Assembly: GCA_002491905.1 (NCBI GenBank)
Contig: DKWV01000025.1
Location: forward strand, 186,001 to 250,000
Source of the DNA: Lachnospiraceae bacterium UBA7143
Lineage (GTDB): Bacteria > Bacillota > Clostridia > Lachnospirales > Lachnospiraceae
Length of the DNA stretch: 64,000 nt
Direction of reading: 5' to 3'
Part shown: piece after piece, positions 31,784 through 40,123 of the stretch
How positions within the stretch are numbered: position 1 is the first letter of the stretch
Layout: each line of letters starts with the position of its first letter
The notes under the pieces: generated by a model
Told to the model about the DNA's origin: nothing
Database searches by the model: none
The model's input: only the letters and a program-made list of their open reading frames with translations
Made by a program: the position numbers and the translations under genes

Positions 31784-34546
31784 ATGCAGGGAAGAGGAAG
31801 CAGAGAGAAAAAACATAAGAGACATGCTGGATGCATTGCGGTTATGCTGGCGGCCGTGCTTCTGGTCACAGGAAAGGTACCGGTTCTGGCAGTGGAGAGC
31901 GACAGGGATAACAGCATCCGCTCCGTCAGGGTATCTGACGGTCAGATCGCGGCATCGACGTTGATCATCGGTTCCTACCTCATAGATCTTGCCGGCCTGG
32001 ACGACCATGTCTATGAGATCGCGAAGGATTCCGCCAGTGCGTTTTCCCAGAGCAGGATGTATTACAAATCAGAGCTGGCGAAAGGACAGTGGTTTGAGAT
32101 CACGGACGCCACTTCCATCCGCGATATCACAAGTGCGGGTACGCCGGTCCTGGCCGAGGTGATCGAAGCGCTGGAATTTACCCATCGGGTGGCTGCGGAC
32201 GGGACTGTGACGGATCTGCGGGTGCAGGCCGCCGTCAATGAGTTTGATATCCCGGATCCCTATGACCTGATGGAAATGGAGGAGCTGACGCCTGTCAAGA
32301 TGCGCTATCAGTATCTTCAGTCCAAGGAGACAAAGACATGGAGCGATGAGAAATATCTGGAGATCATGGAAATCTTTTACGGGTTGAGTATCGAGGACGA
32401 TACCACTAGAGACTGTGACGCCTCACTGGATGCGCTGTGTCCCTATAAGCTGGATGTGATCGCGCGCGGCAGGCCGGGCTCATGGGCGGAGGCAGTGACC
32501 ATGGTTATGGAGGGGGAGGACGCGAGGCGCCGGGTACAGTCTTTAAACACGTTGGATATCTATCTGGATGAGCTGCTCAAAAAGGCAGGCGGACAGGATC
32601 AGGAGGGCCTGAGCCCGGAAGAGATGGAAGCGTTTTATGATTCGCTGCGTGAGCAGGAAGGCAGACAATATGACAGTAATGTCTATAATAATGACAGTAA
32701 TGTCTACAATAATGACAGTAATGTCTACAACAATGACAGTAATGCCAATAACAATGACAATAATGACGGTACGGAAGAGAAAAAAAGCTGGTTCGAGAAA
32801 TGGCGCGGTATGAGCGAAAGCTATCAGAAATTTCTGGCAAGGGCGGGCACTTACAGAAGCGTCACGTTGGATGAGGATTTTCAGGTTGACACTGACATGA
32901 TCATGGCCATCGGCGAGGCCAAGTCCAATGTGAAGACAAGCATCAGTAAATACATGGGTAAGCTGCTTGCGGAGGGCACGTCGGCTTCCACACAGGCGAT
33001 CTACCGGTACAGTAAGGAGCTGATTGACTGTGCGAGAGCCCATGATACCCCGGGCAGCGACGGGGCGACAGCCAGACTGGCGGATCTTCTCAATGTCTTG
33101 AGGAGCGTGATTGAGGATTCGGACAGTGAACGCGCTTCCCTGGAGGATGGACTGGTGGATCAGGCGCTCTCGGTCTGGCGGGATATTTTGTCTGATGGCG
33201 CAGGCGGGGAGTATCGGACGGCGGAGGCGGAGGGGGCGGCTCAGTCTGCGCTGACAGCTTTCCTTTCGCAGCGTGAGACGGACGCCGATAACGCCCGTCT
33301 GGAGTATCAGACCATGCTCACGGAGATGTGGAAACGCATGAGCAATTCCCTTGCGCAGATCGACGCCGGGGAGCGCATGAACGGTATCGCGCAGCTGGAG
33401 GCGCTCCCGCCCGGGGACGCCGCGCAGAGTCAGCTTTTGGGGACGGTGGAAAAACACATGGAGTGGCTTAGAAAGTCTCTGGCGCAGCTGGCTGCTGCCT
33501 CCGCGGATTCCACTGCGCTCGATCAGCTTCTGGAGAAACAAAGCGTCCTGGAACGGCAGAGGCTGGACGCTCTGGATGAGAATGATCTGGCGGAGGCAAG
33601 GAGGCTGGCCGCCGAGATGGAAGCCGTACAAAATGACGTGAACGGTCTGCGGGAAGAGCTCTACAACAAGTTGACGAGTCCTGACAGCAGTGCGGCGGAC
33701 AGGGCGAGGGCGGCAGCGGGCATGACGGAGGGAAGCGCCGGCAAACTGATTGACGAATTGGCTGGCCAGATTACTTCCGGGATTCTGGACGGCGCGGATG
33801 TAAGCGGTCTGGAAAATGATATGGCGGCGCTGTCGGAATTGGCGGCTTACGATGCTGATGCGGCTTCGGCGGCAGTCTCCAGAATACAGGACGCGCTGGA
33901 TGGCAAAGCGGATACGGATACGGGGCCTGTGGCGGATATAAGCGCGCAGATGTCTGTTATAGAGCGGCAGATCAGTGCGGAAGGTGGGAGTGGAGGGATG
34001 CTCTCGGAGGAACAGTTAACCGGGCTGCTTGCGGATTATTTAGATGATTCTTCCGGGGCTTCCGATCAGGACAGGACAGGGGCATTGATTGCGCTCTCCC
34101 GCTATGCGCAGGATACGCACAACGAGGCGGCGGGGATGCTTTCGGTTTCCATGGCCAATCGCTTCGCAGCGGAGGGCAGCCCTTATCTCTATGGAAAATA
34201 TGACAGGGAAACAGTCCCTTACGTCTCTTTGCAGACGGTAAGCCGCATCTTTGGATACCGGTATCTGTTTGACGATGTGCACCGTGTCGTCACCCTGCAG
34301 AAAGCGGAGGCGTATTACGTTTTTACCGCCGGCGGTATGGCCTATGCGTTTACGGAAGGCTCCGAAGGAAAGCTTTCGGCCGGAACGGCTGTGAAGGGCA
34401 CACTCTATATCAGCAGTGACGACGCAGACCGGATTTTTGGCTGTAAGGGATATTATGTGCCGAAATGCTCATATGCGGCGGCTGAGACGGCAGCCATGGA
34501 GCCGGTGATCGAGAGCGTATATGAAAGACTGATGCATGCGGATTAG
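31784..34546 (+). CDS. Large secreted protein with amine-oxidase-N-like end
   Basis: A 920-residue protein with a signal peptide (residues 1-38; KKHKRHAGCIAVMLAAVLLV), an N-terminal domain, an Asn/Asp repeat linker (about residues 297-330), a large Ala/Asp/Glu-rich helical region (about 345-780) and a C-terminal domain like the copper amine oxidase N-terminal stalk (YDRETVPYVSLQTVSRIFGYRY...), a known wall-associated module in clostridia. ATG 31784 with TAGGAGAG is preferred to TTG 31730, because the hydrophobic signal then lies at the end. It may be the outer-face support of the particle. Function unproven. Confidence 0.6.
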   Translation: MQGRGSREKKHKRHAGCIAVMLAAVLLVTGKVPVLAVESDRDNSIRSVRVSDGQIAASTLIIGSYLIDLAGLDDHVYEIAKDSASAFSQSRMYYKSELAKGQWFEITDATSIRDITSAGTPVLAEVIEALEFTHRVAADGTVTDLRVQAAVNEFDIPDPYDLMEMEELTPVKMRYQYLQSKETKTWSDEKYLEIMEIFYGLSIEDDTTRDCDASLDALCPYKLDVIARGRPGSWAEAVTMVMEGEDARRRVQSLNTLDIYLDELLKKAGGQDQEGLSPEEMEAFYDSLREQEGRQYDSNVYNNDSNVYNNDSNVYNNDSNANNNDNNDGTEEKKSWFEKWRGMSESYQKFLARAGTYRSVTLDEDFQVDTDMIMAIGEAKSNVKTSISKYMGKLLAEGTSASTQAIYRYSKELIDCARAHDTPGSDGATARLADLLNVLRSVIEDSDSERASLEDGLVDQALSVWRDILSDGAGGEYRTAEAEGAAQSALTAFLSQRETDADNARLEYQTMLTEMWKRMSNSLAQIDAGERMNGIAQLEALPPGDAAQSQLLGTVEKHMEWLRKSLAQLAAASADSTALDQLLEKQSVLERQRLDALDENDLAEARRLAAEMEAVQNDVNGLREELYNKLTSPDSSAADRARAAAGMTEGSAGKLIDELAGQITSGILDGADVSGLENDMAALSELAAYDADAASAAVSRIQDALDGKADTDTGPVADISAQMSVIERQISAEGGSGGMLSEEQLTGLLADYLDDSSGASDQDRTGALIALSRYAQDTHNEAAGMLSVSMANRFAAEGSPYLYGKYDRETVPYVSLQTVSRIFGYRYLFDDVHRVVTLQKAEAYYVFTAGGMAYAFTEGSEGKLSAGTAVKGTLYISSDDADRIFGCKGYYVPKCSYAAAETAAMEPVIESVYERLMHAD
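32672..32755 (+). repeat. 21-bp tandem repeat, four units
   Basis: Four 21-base units based on gacagtaatgtctacaataat encode DSNVYNN three times, then DSNANNN. The units differ only in silent or near-silent bases. The stretch is a flexible, hydrophilic linker in the secreted protein and may vary in copy number by slippage. Confidence 0.85.
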
Positions 34547-34554
34547 GAGGAAAT

Positions 34555-34653
34555 GATTGAAAAATCACACTGATGTGCTGATTTTTCAATCTGGAGTTTG
34601 TGTTGAAGCATCACAAACTCCTTGATCGCAGAGCAGAATTCGAGATTCTGCTC
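34555..34653 (+). other. Cluster of three perfect hairpins in an intergenic gap
   Basis: Between the secreted-protein gene and the DUF4255 gene: stem 1 gattgaaaaatca (34555-34567/34579-34591, 13 bp), stem 2 ggagtttgtg (34593-34602/34612-34621, 10 bp), stem 3 gagcagaat (34631-34639/34645-34653, 9 bp). None has a clear T-run. They divide envelope genes from particle genes and may attenuate or process the transcript. Confidence 0.6.
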
Positions 34654-34691
34654 ACGTTCCTCAGTAAAAACGCTTCGGAATGGAGGAAACA

Positions 34692-35291
34692 ATGGCAGAT
34701 TATACGATTATAGCAGACGTCAGCAGTTTCATCTGCAAAATGCTGCGGGAAAAGATGTGCCCGGAGCCAGTGCCTTCTCCCAACAACATTGAGATATCTT
34801 CCCCGGCGTCCCAGGATGTGGATTATATTATCGGGGTGTATCTGTATGACGTGAAGGAGGAGACGATCGTGGCGCGGGCGCCCAGCGTCCCGACAGGGAA
34901 AACCGGATTTTGCAGGCCGCCTGTGCCGTATAGCCTTTACTATATGGTGTTTATCAACGGCTCATCCCAGATGGGATTAAAAGCGCCGGATATTCAGAAG
35001 ATTATCGGGAGGGTGGCCCAGATCGTCAGTGACAACAATGCCGTATACCCTCACGAACTGCAGCCATGGCTGGAAGTCATGGAACCGCCCATTGTGCTGT
35101 CTCAGGCGAAGATGGCGCTCGACGAGAAGGTGCGGGTGTGGCAGGCAATCAATAAACCCTATCAGATCAGCCTGTTTTATAAGGCGGCGCCTGTCTATGT
35201 GTCCAGCGCGGCCGTGATAGATCCTCCCCGCGTTATTGAGGCGCTGTTTAGCCTTGGCATGGCAGGAGAAAAAGGGGGTGATCCGGAATAA
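34692..35291 (+). CDS. DUF4255 (Pvc16-type) cap/terminator protein
   Basis: A 199-residue protein of the DUF4255 family (Pvc16_N), which in eCIS particles caps the end of the sheath-tube and fixes its length. It shows IADVSSFICKMLREKM at the start, NIEISSPASQDVDYIIGVYLYDVKEET, PPVPYSLYYMVF and the end of helices. GGAGG at 34682-34686 fits ATG 34692 rather than 34680. It starts the particle module, the usual place near the sheath genes. Confidence 0.85.
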   Translation: MADYTIIADVSSFICKMLREKMCPEPVPSPNNIEISSPASQDVDYIIGVYLYDVKEETIVARAPSVPTGKTGFCRPPVPYSLYYMVFINGSSQMGLKAPDIQKIIGRVAQIVSDNNAVYPHELQPWLEVMEPPIVLSQAKMALDEKVRVWQAINKPYQISLFYKAAPVYVSSAAVIDPPRVIEALFSLGMAGEKGGDPE

Positions 35292-36059
35292 ATGGCAAAT
35301 ACGTTTCATTATCAGCTTGATCTTGTGGTCTGGCTTTTGGATACCACCACCGGCTGCCCGGTGACAGAACAGCAGGTTCTCTTTGTGCAGGACGGCCAGA
35401 CGCTTCCATTTCACTTTCGCGGTGCGGGCGTGTATGTGCTTCTTGACGGGGAGCGGAAGGATGGGAAGATGACGGTCGCTGTCAGAGGATATCTGGAAAC
35501 TGCGGTGGATATCCGCTATGGGGAGCTGACGGGAAGATATCCTGAGGTGTATGTGGCACTGATACCTGACAGACCAAAGTATGGCAGCTGTGATTTCGTG
35601 GATATCAGCGGTACGCTGTCTGGTATTTCATCCATTTCGGCCGTTAGTCTGACAGATCCGTTTGGCAAGGTTGTCTCCTACAATGCGGGGAAGCGGCAGA
35701 TAAAGCTTTCGGCGGCGAGAAAATTAGACGAGCAGGCATATGCCCTGATCCACGAGCAGGCAGAGTGCTTCGAAGAGTTCCATGTAGCGTCCGCAAAAAA
35801 CAAACTTCTTCTGCGGCTCACCCAGCCTCTGGAGACAGAGCTTAAGCCTGAGGAGGAAATTTCGCGCATTGTGAGGGGCAGGACGGAAAAAAACGGAAAC
35901 TATCTGCTGCGGCTGAGAGAAGATGGACAGGGGACGCATTATCTTGTCCGTTACGTGATAAAGGGCAGGACAACTTTTAAGAAGATCACCGCGGAGTCTG
36001 AGGGGTTACTTTTCACGGGTCAGGAATGCGCATTTACTGCGCATTCCGTGAGAACATGA
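35292..36059 (+). CDS. eCIS-associated protein of unknown function
   Basis: A 255-residue beta-rich soluble protein starting directly after the DUF4255 stop, so it is coupled to it. It has no signal or membrane segment. The first 110 residues look like an Ig/adhesin-like sheet (LLDTTTGCPVTEQQVLFVQDGQ...), the last part ends in TAHSVRT. It may be a cap accessory or fibre; similar small proteins beside DUF4255 are common, but I do not recognise a named family. Confidence 0.5.
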   Translation: MANTFHYQLDLVVWLLDTTTGCPVTEQQVLFVQDGQTLPFHFRGAGVYVLLDGERKDGKMTVAVRGYLETAVDIRYGELTGRYPEVYVALIPDRPKYGSCDFVDISGTLSGISSISAVSLTDPFGKVVSYNAGKRQIKLSAARKLDEQAYALIHEQAECFEEFHVASAKNKLLLRLTQPLETELKPEEEISRIVRGRTEKNGNYLLRLREDGQGTHYLVRYVIKGRTTFKKITAESEGLLFTGQECAFTAHSVRT

Positions 36060-36070
36060 TTCAAGTGTGA

Positions 36071-36149
36071 GGGGCGATTTTTGCGAAGCAAAACTTGGAA
36101 TATCGCCCCGAATGTTACTATGAGCGGCTTCCAAGCCGTGAAAAGTAAC
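36071..36149 (+). other. Two nested hairpins before the PAAR-like gene
   Basis: Hairpin A: GGGGCGAT (36071-36078)/ATCGCCCC (36102-36109) enclosing TTTTGC/GCAAAA (36079-36084/36088-36093). Hairpin B: GTTACT (36114-36119)/AGTAAC (36144-36149) enclosing CGGCTT/AAGCCG (36125-36130/36133-36138). They fill the 120-base gap before the PAAR-like, sheath and tube genes. Confidence 0.6.
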
Positions 36150-36183
36150 TCTGCGGGCGATCCGGGAAACAGGGAGGATTAGG

Positions 36184-36573
36184 ATGGGAATGCTGGTAGT
36201 GTCGGGAGCGTGTTGTCAATGCTCTTTCGGGACGCTTCCCTGCACTTTGCAGGCCGTATCACAGATGACATGTATGGCGGACGGCAAGCCGGTCGCCACG
36301 ATACAGGATGGGCAGCCGGGAATCAATCTGCAGGGATTTGGCATGTGTACGTCGCTGGCGAATCCGACGGTGGCGGCGGCTACGGCGGCAGCCTTAGGGG
36401 TGTTGACCCCGCAGCCCTGCAATATGGTTCCTGCAGGACCATGGATCGCATCAAACCCGAAAGTGCTGGCGGGGGGAATTCCCTGCCTCATAAGCGACGC
36501 GGCTCTCATGTGCAGTCTTGGCGCCGGGAATATCCGCGTGGTGCTGCCCGGACAGAATAAGGTTGTTGTGTAA
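36184..36573 (+). CDS. DUF4280 PAAR-like tip protein
   Basis: A 129-residue protein of the DUF4280 family, related to PAAR proteins that cap the spike and puncture the target membrane. It shows the repeating sheet pattern GACCQCSFGTLPCTL, PVATIQDGQPGINLQGFGMC and NPKVLAGGIPCLISDAALMCS with conserved Cys residues that could bind metal. GGGAGGATTAGG precedes the ATG. It stands next to the sheath gene, as in other CIS loci. Confidence 0.8.
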   Translation: MGMLVVSGACCQCSFGTLPCTLQAVSQMTCMADGKPVATIQDGQPGINLQGFGMCTSLANPTVAAATAAALGVLTPQPCNMVPAGPWIASNPKVLAGGIPCLISDAALMCSLGAGNIRVVLPGQNKVVV

Positions 36574-36589
36574 AGAAAGGAGAACGAAT

Positions 36590-38296
36590 ATGGCGCAGTA
36601 TTTTTCACCGGGAGTTTATGTAGAGGAATACGATAACTCCCCCAGACCTATGGAGGGCGTCGGAACTTCCGTCGCAGGCTTTGTTGGCTTTGCGGAGAAA
36701 GGTTCCACGGAGGGCGCGCTTTCCATCATTTCAAGCTATCGGGATTTTGTCCGTCAGTACGGCAGACCTCTGAGCGAGTTTGAGTACGGTGAGTACCGTT
36801 ATCTCGCCGCGGCTGTAGAACAGTTTTTTGTCAATGGAGGCGGCAGCTGCTATGTGTCCCGCGTGAGTGTGCCGGACGCGAAGGCGGCTTCGGCAAAGAA
36901 GGGGATTCTTGGCGTGGAGGCGGTAAATGTGGGCAAGTGGGGCAACAGGATACAGATTACCCTGACGAGCGTCGCCAGACGCAGGATGCAGATGCTGGGC
37001 AGGAATGGCGAGACGTATGTGGCGAAGAATGTGGACGGCTTCCGAGAGGGTGATCTCGTCATCTGCGGAGGTGTGTACAATCGCATCAAGTCTATTATTG
37101 ACAATAGTGTCGTTTTTGAACAGGAGTTTGTGGAGGATATTGTGGATACCGCGCTGATCCCGGCTACGCAGGTATATCTGGTTGAGACCGATATCTCTGT
37201 GCGCTGCGGGGAGGAAGCCGAGAATTACAGGGGAGTGAGCTTCAATACGGCAAATCCGAATTATATCGCCTTTCGCATGGCTGGCAGCGAGCTGGTCAAA
37301 ATTACGGTGACGGCAGACGTATGGGTTGGCAATCCCGTGGAAGCTATCCTGGGCGAGGGCAGTGCGGACGGCATGTTCATGCTGGAGAACGGGCAGGACG
37401 GCAGCGTCGGCAAGGCGACTGCGGGGACTTTTATCGGGGAGGACAACGGGCCGGGAAAAAGAACGGGGCTGGAGGCGTTTACGGAGATTTCGAACGTGAA
37501 CATGCTGGCTGTACCGGGCGTAACGATCCCTGAGGTGATCGTGGCCATGGTGGGACAGTGTGAGAACCTGAAAAACCGTTTCGCCATTATCGATATGCCA
37601 AAGGACAGTCATAAAGTGAAGGATCTTCTGCAATACCGCGAGATGATCGACTCTTCCTATGCGGCGATGTACCATCCATGGCTGCAGGTGTTTGACCGTT
37701 CCGCCAACAAGACGGAGTTTGTGCCGCCTTCAGGTGCGGTGGCCGGCGTTTATGCGCGCACGGACAATACCAGGGGCGTACATAAGGCGCCGGCAAACGA
37801 GACTGTGTTTGCTACCGGGCTGAGTGTGAACTATACGAAGAATGAGCAGGATTTCCTGAATCCGGCGGGTGTCAACCTGATCCGCGCGCTGCCCGGACAG
37901 GGCATCCGCGTGTGGGGTGCGCGGACGGCTTCCAGCAACGCAAATTTCAAGTATGTCAATGTAAGAAGACTCTTTATCTATGTGGAGGAGAGTATCAAGG
38001 CAAACACCAACTGGGTGGTGTTTGAGCCAAACGATGCATCCCTGTGGGACCGTGTGGGTGTAATGATCAGAAGTTTTTTGGATGGTATGTGGAGAAACGG
38101 TATGCTGGCGGGAGCCGTTTCGTCGGAGGCATACTTTGTGGAGATCGGGCCTTCCACAATGAGCAGGGATGATATCGCGAACGGGCGACTGATCTGCAAC
38201 ATCGGCATCGCACCTTCCAAACCGGCGGAATTTGTGGTTTTCCGCGTGACGCAGTTTACCGCGGGGGCTTCCGAGGCTTCCGGCGGAGCAGGATAA
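36590..38296 (+). CDS. Contractile sheath protein
   Basis: A 568-residue phage-tail-sheath family protein that forms the contractile outer tube. The start MAQYFSPGVYVEEYDNSPRP and the family core (AVEQFFVNGGGSCYVSRV, PWLQVFDRSANKTEFVPPSGAVAGVYARTD) and C-terminus (ICNIGIAPSKPAEFVVFRVTQF) are diagnostic. AAAGGAG at 36576-36582 sets ATG 36590. Length is usual. Only one sheath gene is present here, whereas several eCIS loci carry two or three. Confidence 0.95.
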   Translation: MAQYFSPGVYVEEYDNSPRPMEGVGTSVAGFVGFAEKGSTEGALSIISSYRDFVRQYGRPLSEFEYGEYRYLAAAVEQFFVNGGGSCYVSRVSVPDAKAASAKKGILGVEAVNVGKWGNRIQITLTSVARRRMQMLGRNGETYVAKNVDGFREGDLVICGGVYNRIKSIIDNSVVFEQEFVEDIVDTALIPATQVYLVETDISVRCGEEAENYRGVSFNTANPNYIAFRMAGSELVKITVTADVWVGNPVEAILGEGSADGMFMLENGQDGSVGKATAGTFIGEDNGPGKRTGLEAFTEISNVNMLAVPGVTIPEVIVAMVGQCENLKNRFAIIDMPKDSHKVKDLLQYREMIDSSYAAMYHPWLQVFDRSANKTEFVPPSGAVAGVYARTDNTRGVHKAPANETVFATGLSVNYTKNEQDFLNPAGVNLIRALPGQGIRVWGARTASSNANFKYVNVRRLFIYVEESIKANTNWVVFEPNDASLWDRVGVMIRSFLDGMWRNGMLAGAVSSEAYFVEIGPSTMSRDDIANGRLICNIGIAPSKPAEFVVFRVTQFTAGASEASGGAG

Positions 38297-38387
38297 AGGG
38301 GATAAACGGCCAAAAATTGTGGAAATGAGAGGAAAGAGCCTCCGGGCCATACACGGAGGCACAAGGAGAAAAAGGAGACTGTAAAAT

Positions 38388-38939
38388 ATGGCGGATAAAT
38401 CAGAGAATACAGGAAAAAACAATTCAATAAATCATGCCTATCCGTGGACAAAGATGAATTTTCTGGTGACGGTGGACGGTATAGAAGGCACGACAGCTTT
38501 CAGCGAGGCGACGGGGATGGAGGCGACCGTTGATGTGATCGAGTTCAGACAGGGCAATTCCGGAAGCTTTTCTCCCGTCAAGGTGCCGGGGCTTGTCAAG
38601 CACGGTAATGTGACGTTGAAATACGGATATACCGATTCCAATGCCTTCAGGAGCTGGGCGATAGCCTGTACGTCGGACCGGCGGGCGAACGCGATGCCTC
38701 GCCATGATGTAAAGATTGAGCTGCTCGATGTAACGGCGGGTATCGGCACCGCCAATTTCTGCAAAGATAACGTCGCGGCGAACCAGTATCTTTTGCATGA
38801 TGCGTGGATCAGTAAATATACGGCCCCGGATATGAATGCGCTGCAGAGCGAGATTGCCATCGAGACGGTGGAGATTGCTTTCGAGCGTCTTGAACTGCCG
38901 GGAGCGGGTGGCACAGCAGCGGAAAATCCGTCCGCATAA
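38388..38939 (+). CDS. Tail tube protein (T4 gp19-like)
   Basis: A 183-residue protein of the T4-like tail tube family, the inner tube through which cargo passes. It shows KMNFLVTVDGIEGTTAFSEATGME, the tight GNVTLKYGYTDSNAF strand pair, and the C-terminal EIAIETVEIAFERLEL. GGAG plus A-rich leader precede the ATG. Gap of 91 bases after the sheath gene. Confidence 0.92.
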   Translation: MADKSENTGKNNSINHAYPWTKMNFLVTVDGIEGTTAFSEATGMEATVDVIEFRQGNSGSFSPVKVPGLVKHGNVTLKYGYTDSNAFRSWAIACTSDRRANAMPRHDVKIELLDVTAGIGTANFCKDNVAANQYLLHDAWISKYTAPDMNALQSEIAIETVEIAFERLELPGAGGTAAENPSA

Positions 38940-38953
38940 AGGAGAATCCATAG

Positions 38954-39316
38954 ATGCAGACAGAATATGAATTTACGCTTCCCAGAGGCTTTCTGGATGA
39001 GAACGGGGTCCTTCACAGGAAGGGAAAGATGCGCCTTGCCACGGCGGAGGATGAGATCAGTGCCACGAAGGATCCCAGAGTTTTAAGCAACCCTTCTTAT
39101 CTGACTGTTGTGCTCTTAAGTAAAGTGATCACGGAACTGGAAAACTATAACATGATTACCGGCACGACAATCGGAAAGTTTTTTACGGCGGATCTCGCGT
39201 TTTTGCAGGATATGTACCAGAGAATAAACGATGTGGAGCCGCCCGTTATCAGGGTGGTATGCCCGAAGTGCGGCGGGGAGATTGAAACGCCGGTAAATTT
39301 TACGACAGAGGGTTGA
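38954..39316 (+). CDS. Phage-tail-assembly-like protein
   Basis: A 120-residue protein found between tube genes in eCIS loci, resembling phage tail assembly proteins: EFTLPRGFLDENGVLHRKGKMRLATA at the start and VLLSKVITELENYNMITGTTIGKFFTADLAFLQDMYQRIND. A single C-terminal CPKCG pair suggests half a zinc site, so it may dimerise around zinc. It overlaps the next gene by four bases (TTGA). Confidence 0.75.
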   Translation: MQTEYEFTLPRGFLDENGVLHRKGKMRLATAEDEISATKDPRVLSNPSYLTVVLLSKVITELENYNMITGTTIGKFFTADLAFLQDMYQRINDVEPPVIRVVCPKCGGEIETPVNFTTEG

Positions 39317-39525
39317 CGCTCTATCCGGAGCAGTCCCTGTATCAGGAAATGTCGTTCATTGCCTACTATTTCCACTGGTCGGGCGATGAGGTGATGAAGC
39401 TTGATCACAGGAGCCGGAGAAGGTGGTGTCTGGAGATTTCGGACATCCACAGGAAAGTGAATCCCTCGAAGGAAAACCGGGGTGAGGTGCCGCTATCCCG
39501 GATGCGGCCCACAGCTTTCCCGTGA
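39313..39525 (+). CDS. Small eCIS-associated protein (DUF6760-like)
   Basis: A 70-residue protein from a TTG start overlapping the previous stop (TTGA). The core YPEQSLYQEMSFIAYYFHWSGDEVMKLDHRSRRRWCLEIS is the signature of a small family that follows the tail assembly gene in many CIS loci; I tentatively call it DUF6760. Role unknown, perhaps a chaperone with its neighbour. Confidence 0.7.
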   Translation: MTLYPEQSLYQEMSFIAYYFHWSGDEVMKLDHRSRRRWCLEISDIHRKVNPSKENRGEVPLSRMRPTAFP

Positions 39526-39537
39526 CAGTGATAAATG

Positions 39538-39570
39538 GTAACTGTGAAGAACAGGGTTCTGAACAGTTAC
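39538..39570 (+). other. Hairpin with symmetric GA/GA internal loop
   Basis: GTAACTGT (39538-39545)/ACAGTTAC (39563-39570) and AGAAC (39548-39552)/GTTCT (39556-39560) are separated by GA on each side (39546-39547 and 39561-39562), the tandem sheared G-A arrangement, with an AGG loop. It lies 31 bases before the second tube gene. Confidence 0.6.
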
Positions 39571-39601
39571 GATAAATGTAAAAAATGGAGGAATGATCGG
39601 G

Positions 39602-40078
39602 GTGGCAAATTATTTTGCGTACAATCAGGGCACGGCCGTGATGCCGGCTTATTCTTTTATTCTCCGGGTGGAGGCGGCAGTCGATGTCCCCTGCAGGGCA
39701 GTCAGGAATCTTAGGCGGGAAAACGAGTTCGACTATATTCAGGAGGGCGGATTAAACGATTATGTGCATCTGAAGAGAAAACCTATATCCAAGCCCTTTT
39801 CCTTTCAGGTGGAGCGGTATGCGGGGATTGACTATGTGGATCCGCTGACACTGGGGACAGAACTTGCCCTGCCGGTGCTCCTCTTCGTTTACGACAGGCC
39901 GGACCAGATAATCAATGTGCACAGGGCATATACGTTCATGGGATGCACGGTGACTGCCAAGGATTACGGAGAGTTAAACGCAGAGAAAAGCGGTCTTCTG
40001 GTGGAGACCACCACCATTGCCTTTCGGGAGATGCTTTGCGTGGATACGCCATGGAACGCGTATTCCGACCATATGTAG
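39602..40078 (+). CDS. Second tail tube-like protein
   Basis: A 158-residue protein of the tail-tube superfamily with the family's short strands (FILRVEAAVDVPCRAVRNLR, PISKPFSFQVERYAGI, LGTELALPVLLFVYD, TYTFMGCTVTAKDYGELNAEKSGLLVETTTIAF). It is probably the proximal or baseplate-side tube variant. GTG 39602 gives ten bases spacing from GGAGG (39587-39591); ATG 39593 is only one base away from it. Confidence 0.75.
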   Translation: MANYFAYNQGTAVMPAYSFILRVEAAVDVPCRAVRNLRRENEFDYIQEGGLNDYVHLKRKPISKPFSFQVERYAGIDYVDPLTLGTELALPVLLFVYDRPDQIINVHRAYTFMGCTVTAKDYGELNAEKSGLLVETTTIAFREMLCVDTPWNAYSDHM

Positions 40079-40123
40079 CAAAAGCGGAAAATCGAAAGGA
40101 CAGACGGGCAAAGGGGAAAAGCT

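Noticed and set aside
32672..32755. A CRISPR-like array
   Set aside because: The 21-bp units are contiguous, without spacers, and translate as a regular peptide repeat.
32543..33631. Long minus-strand frame under the secreted-protein gene
   Set aside because: It mirrors a well-formed plus-strand gene, has no start signals and its repeat residues only reflect the DSNVYNN repeat.
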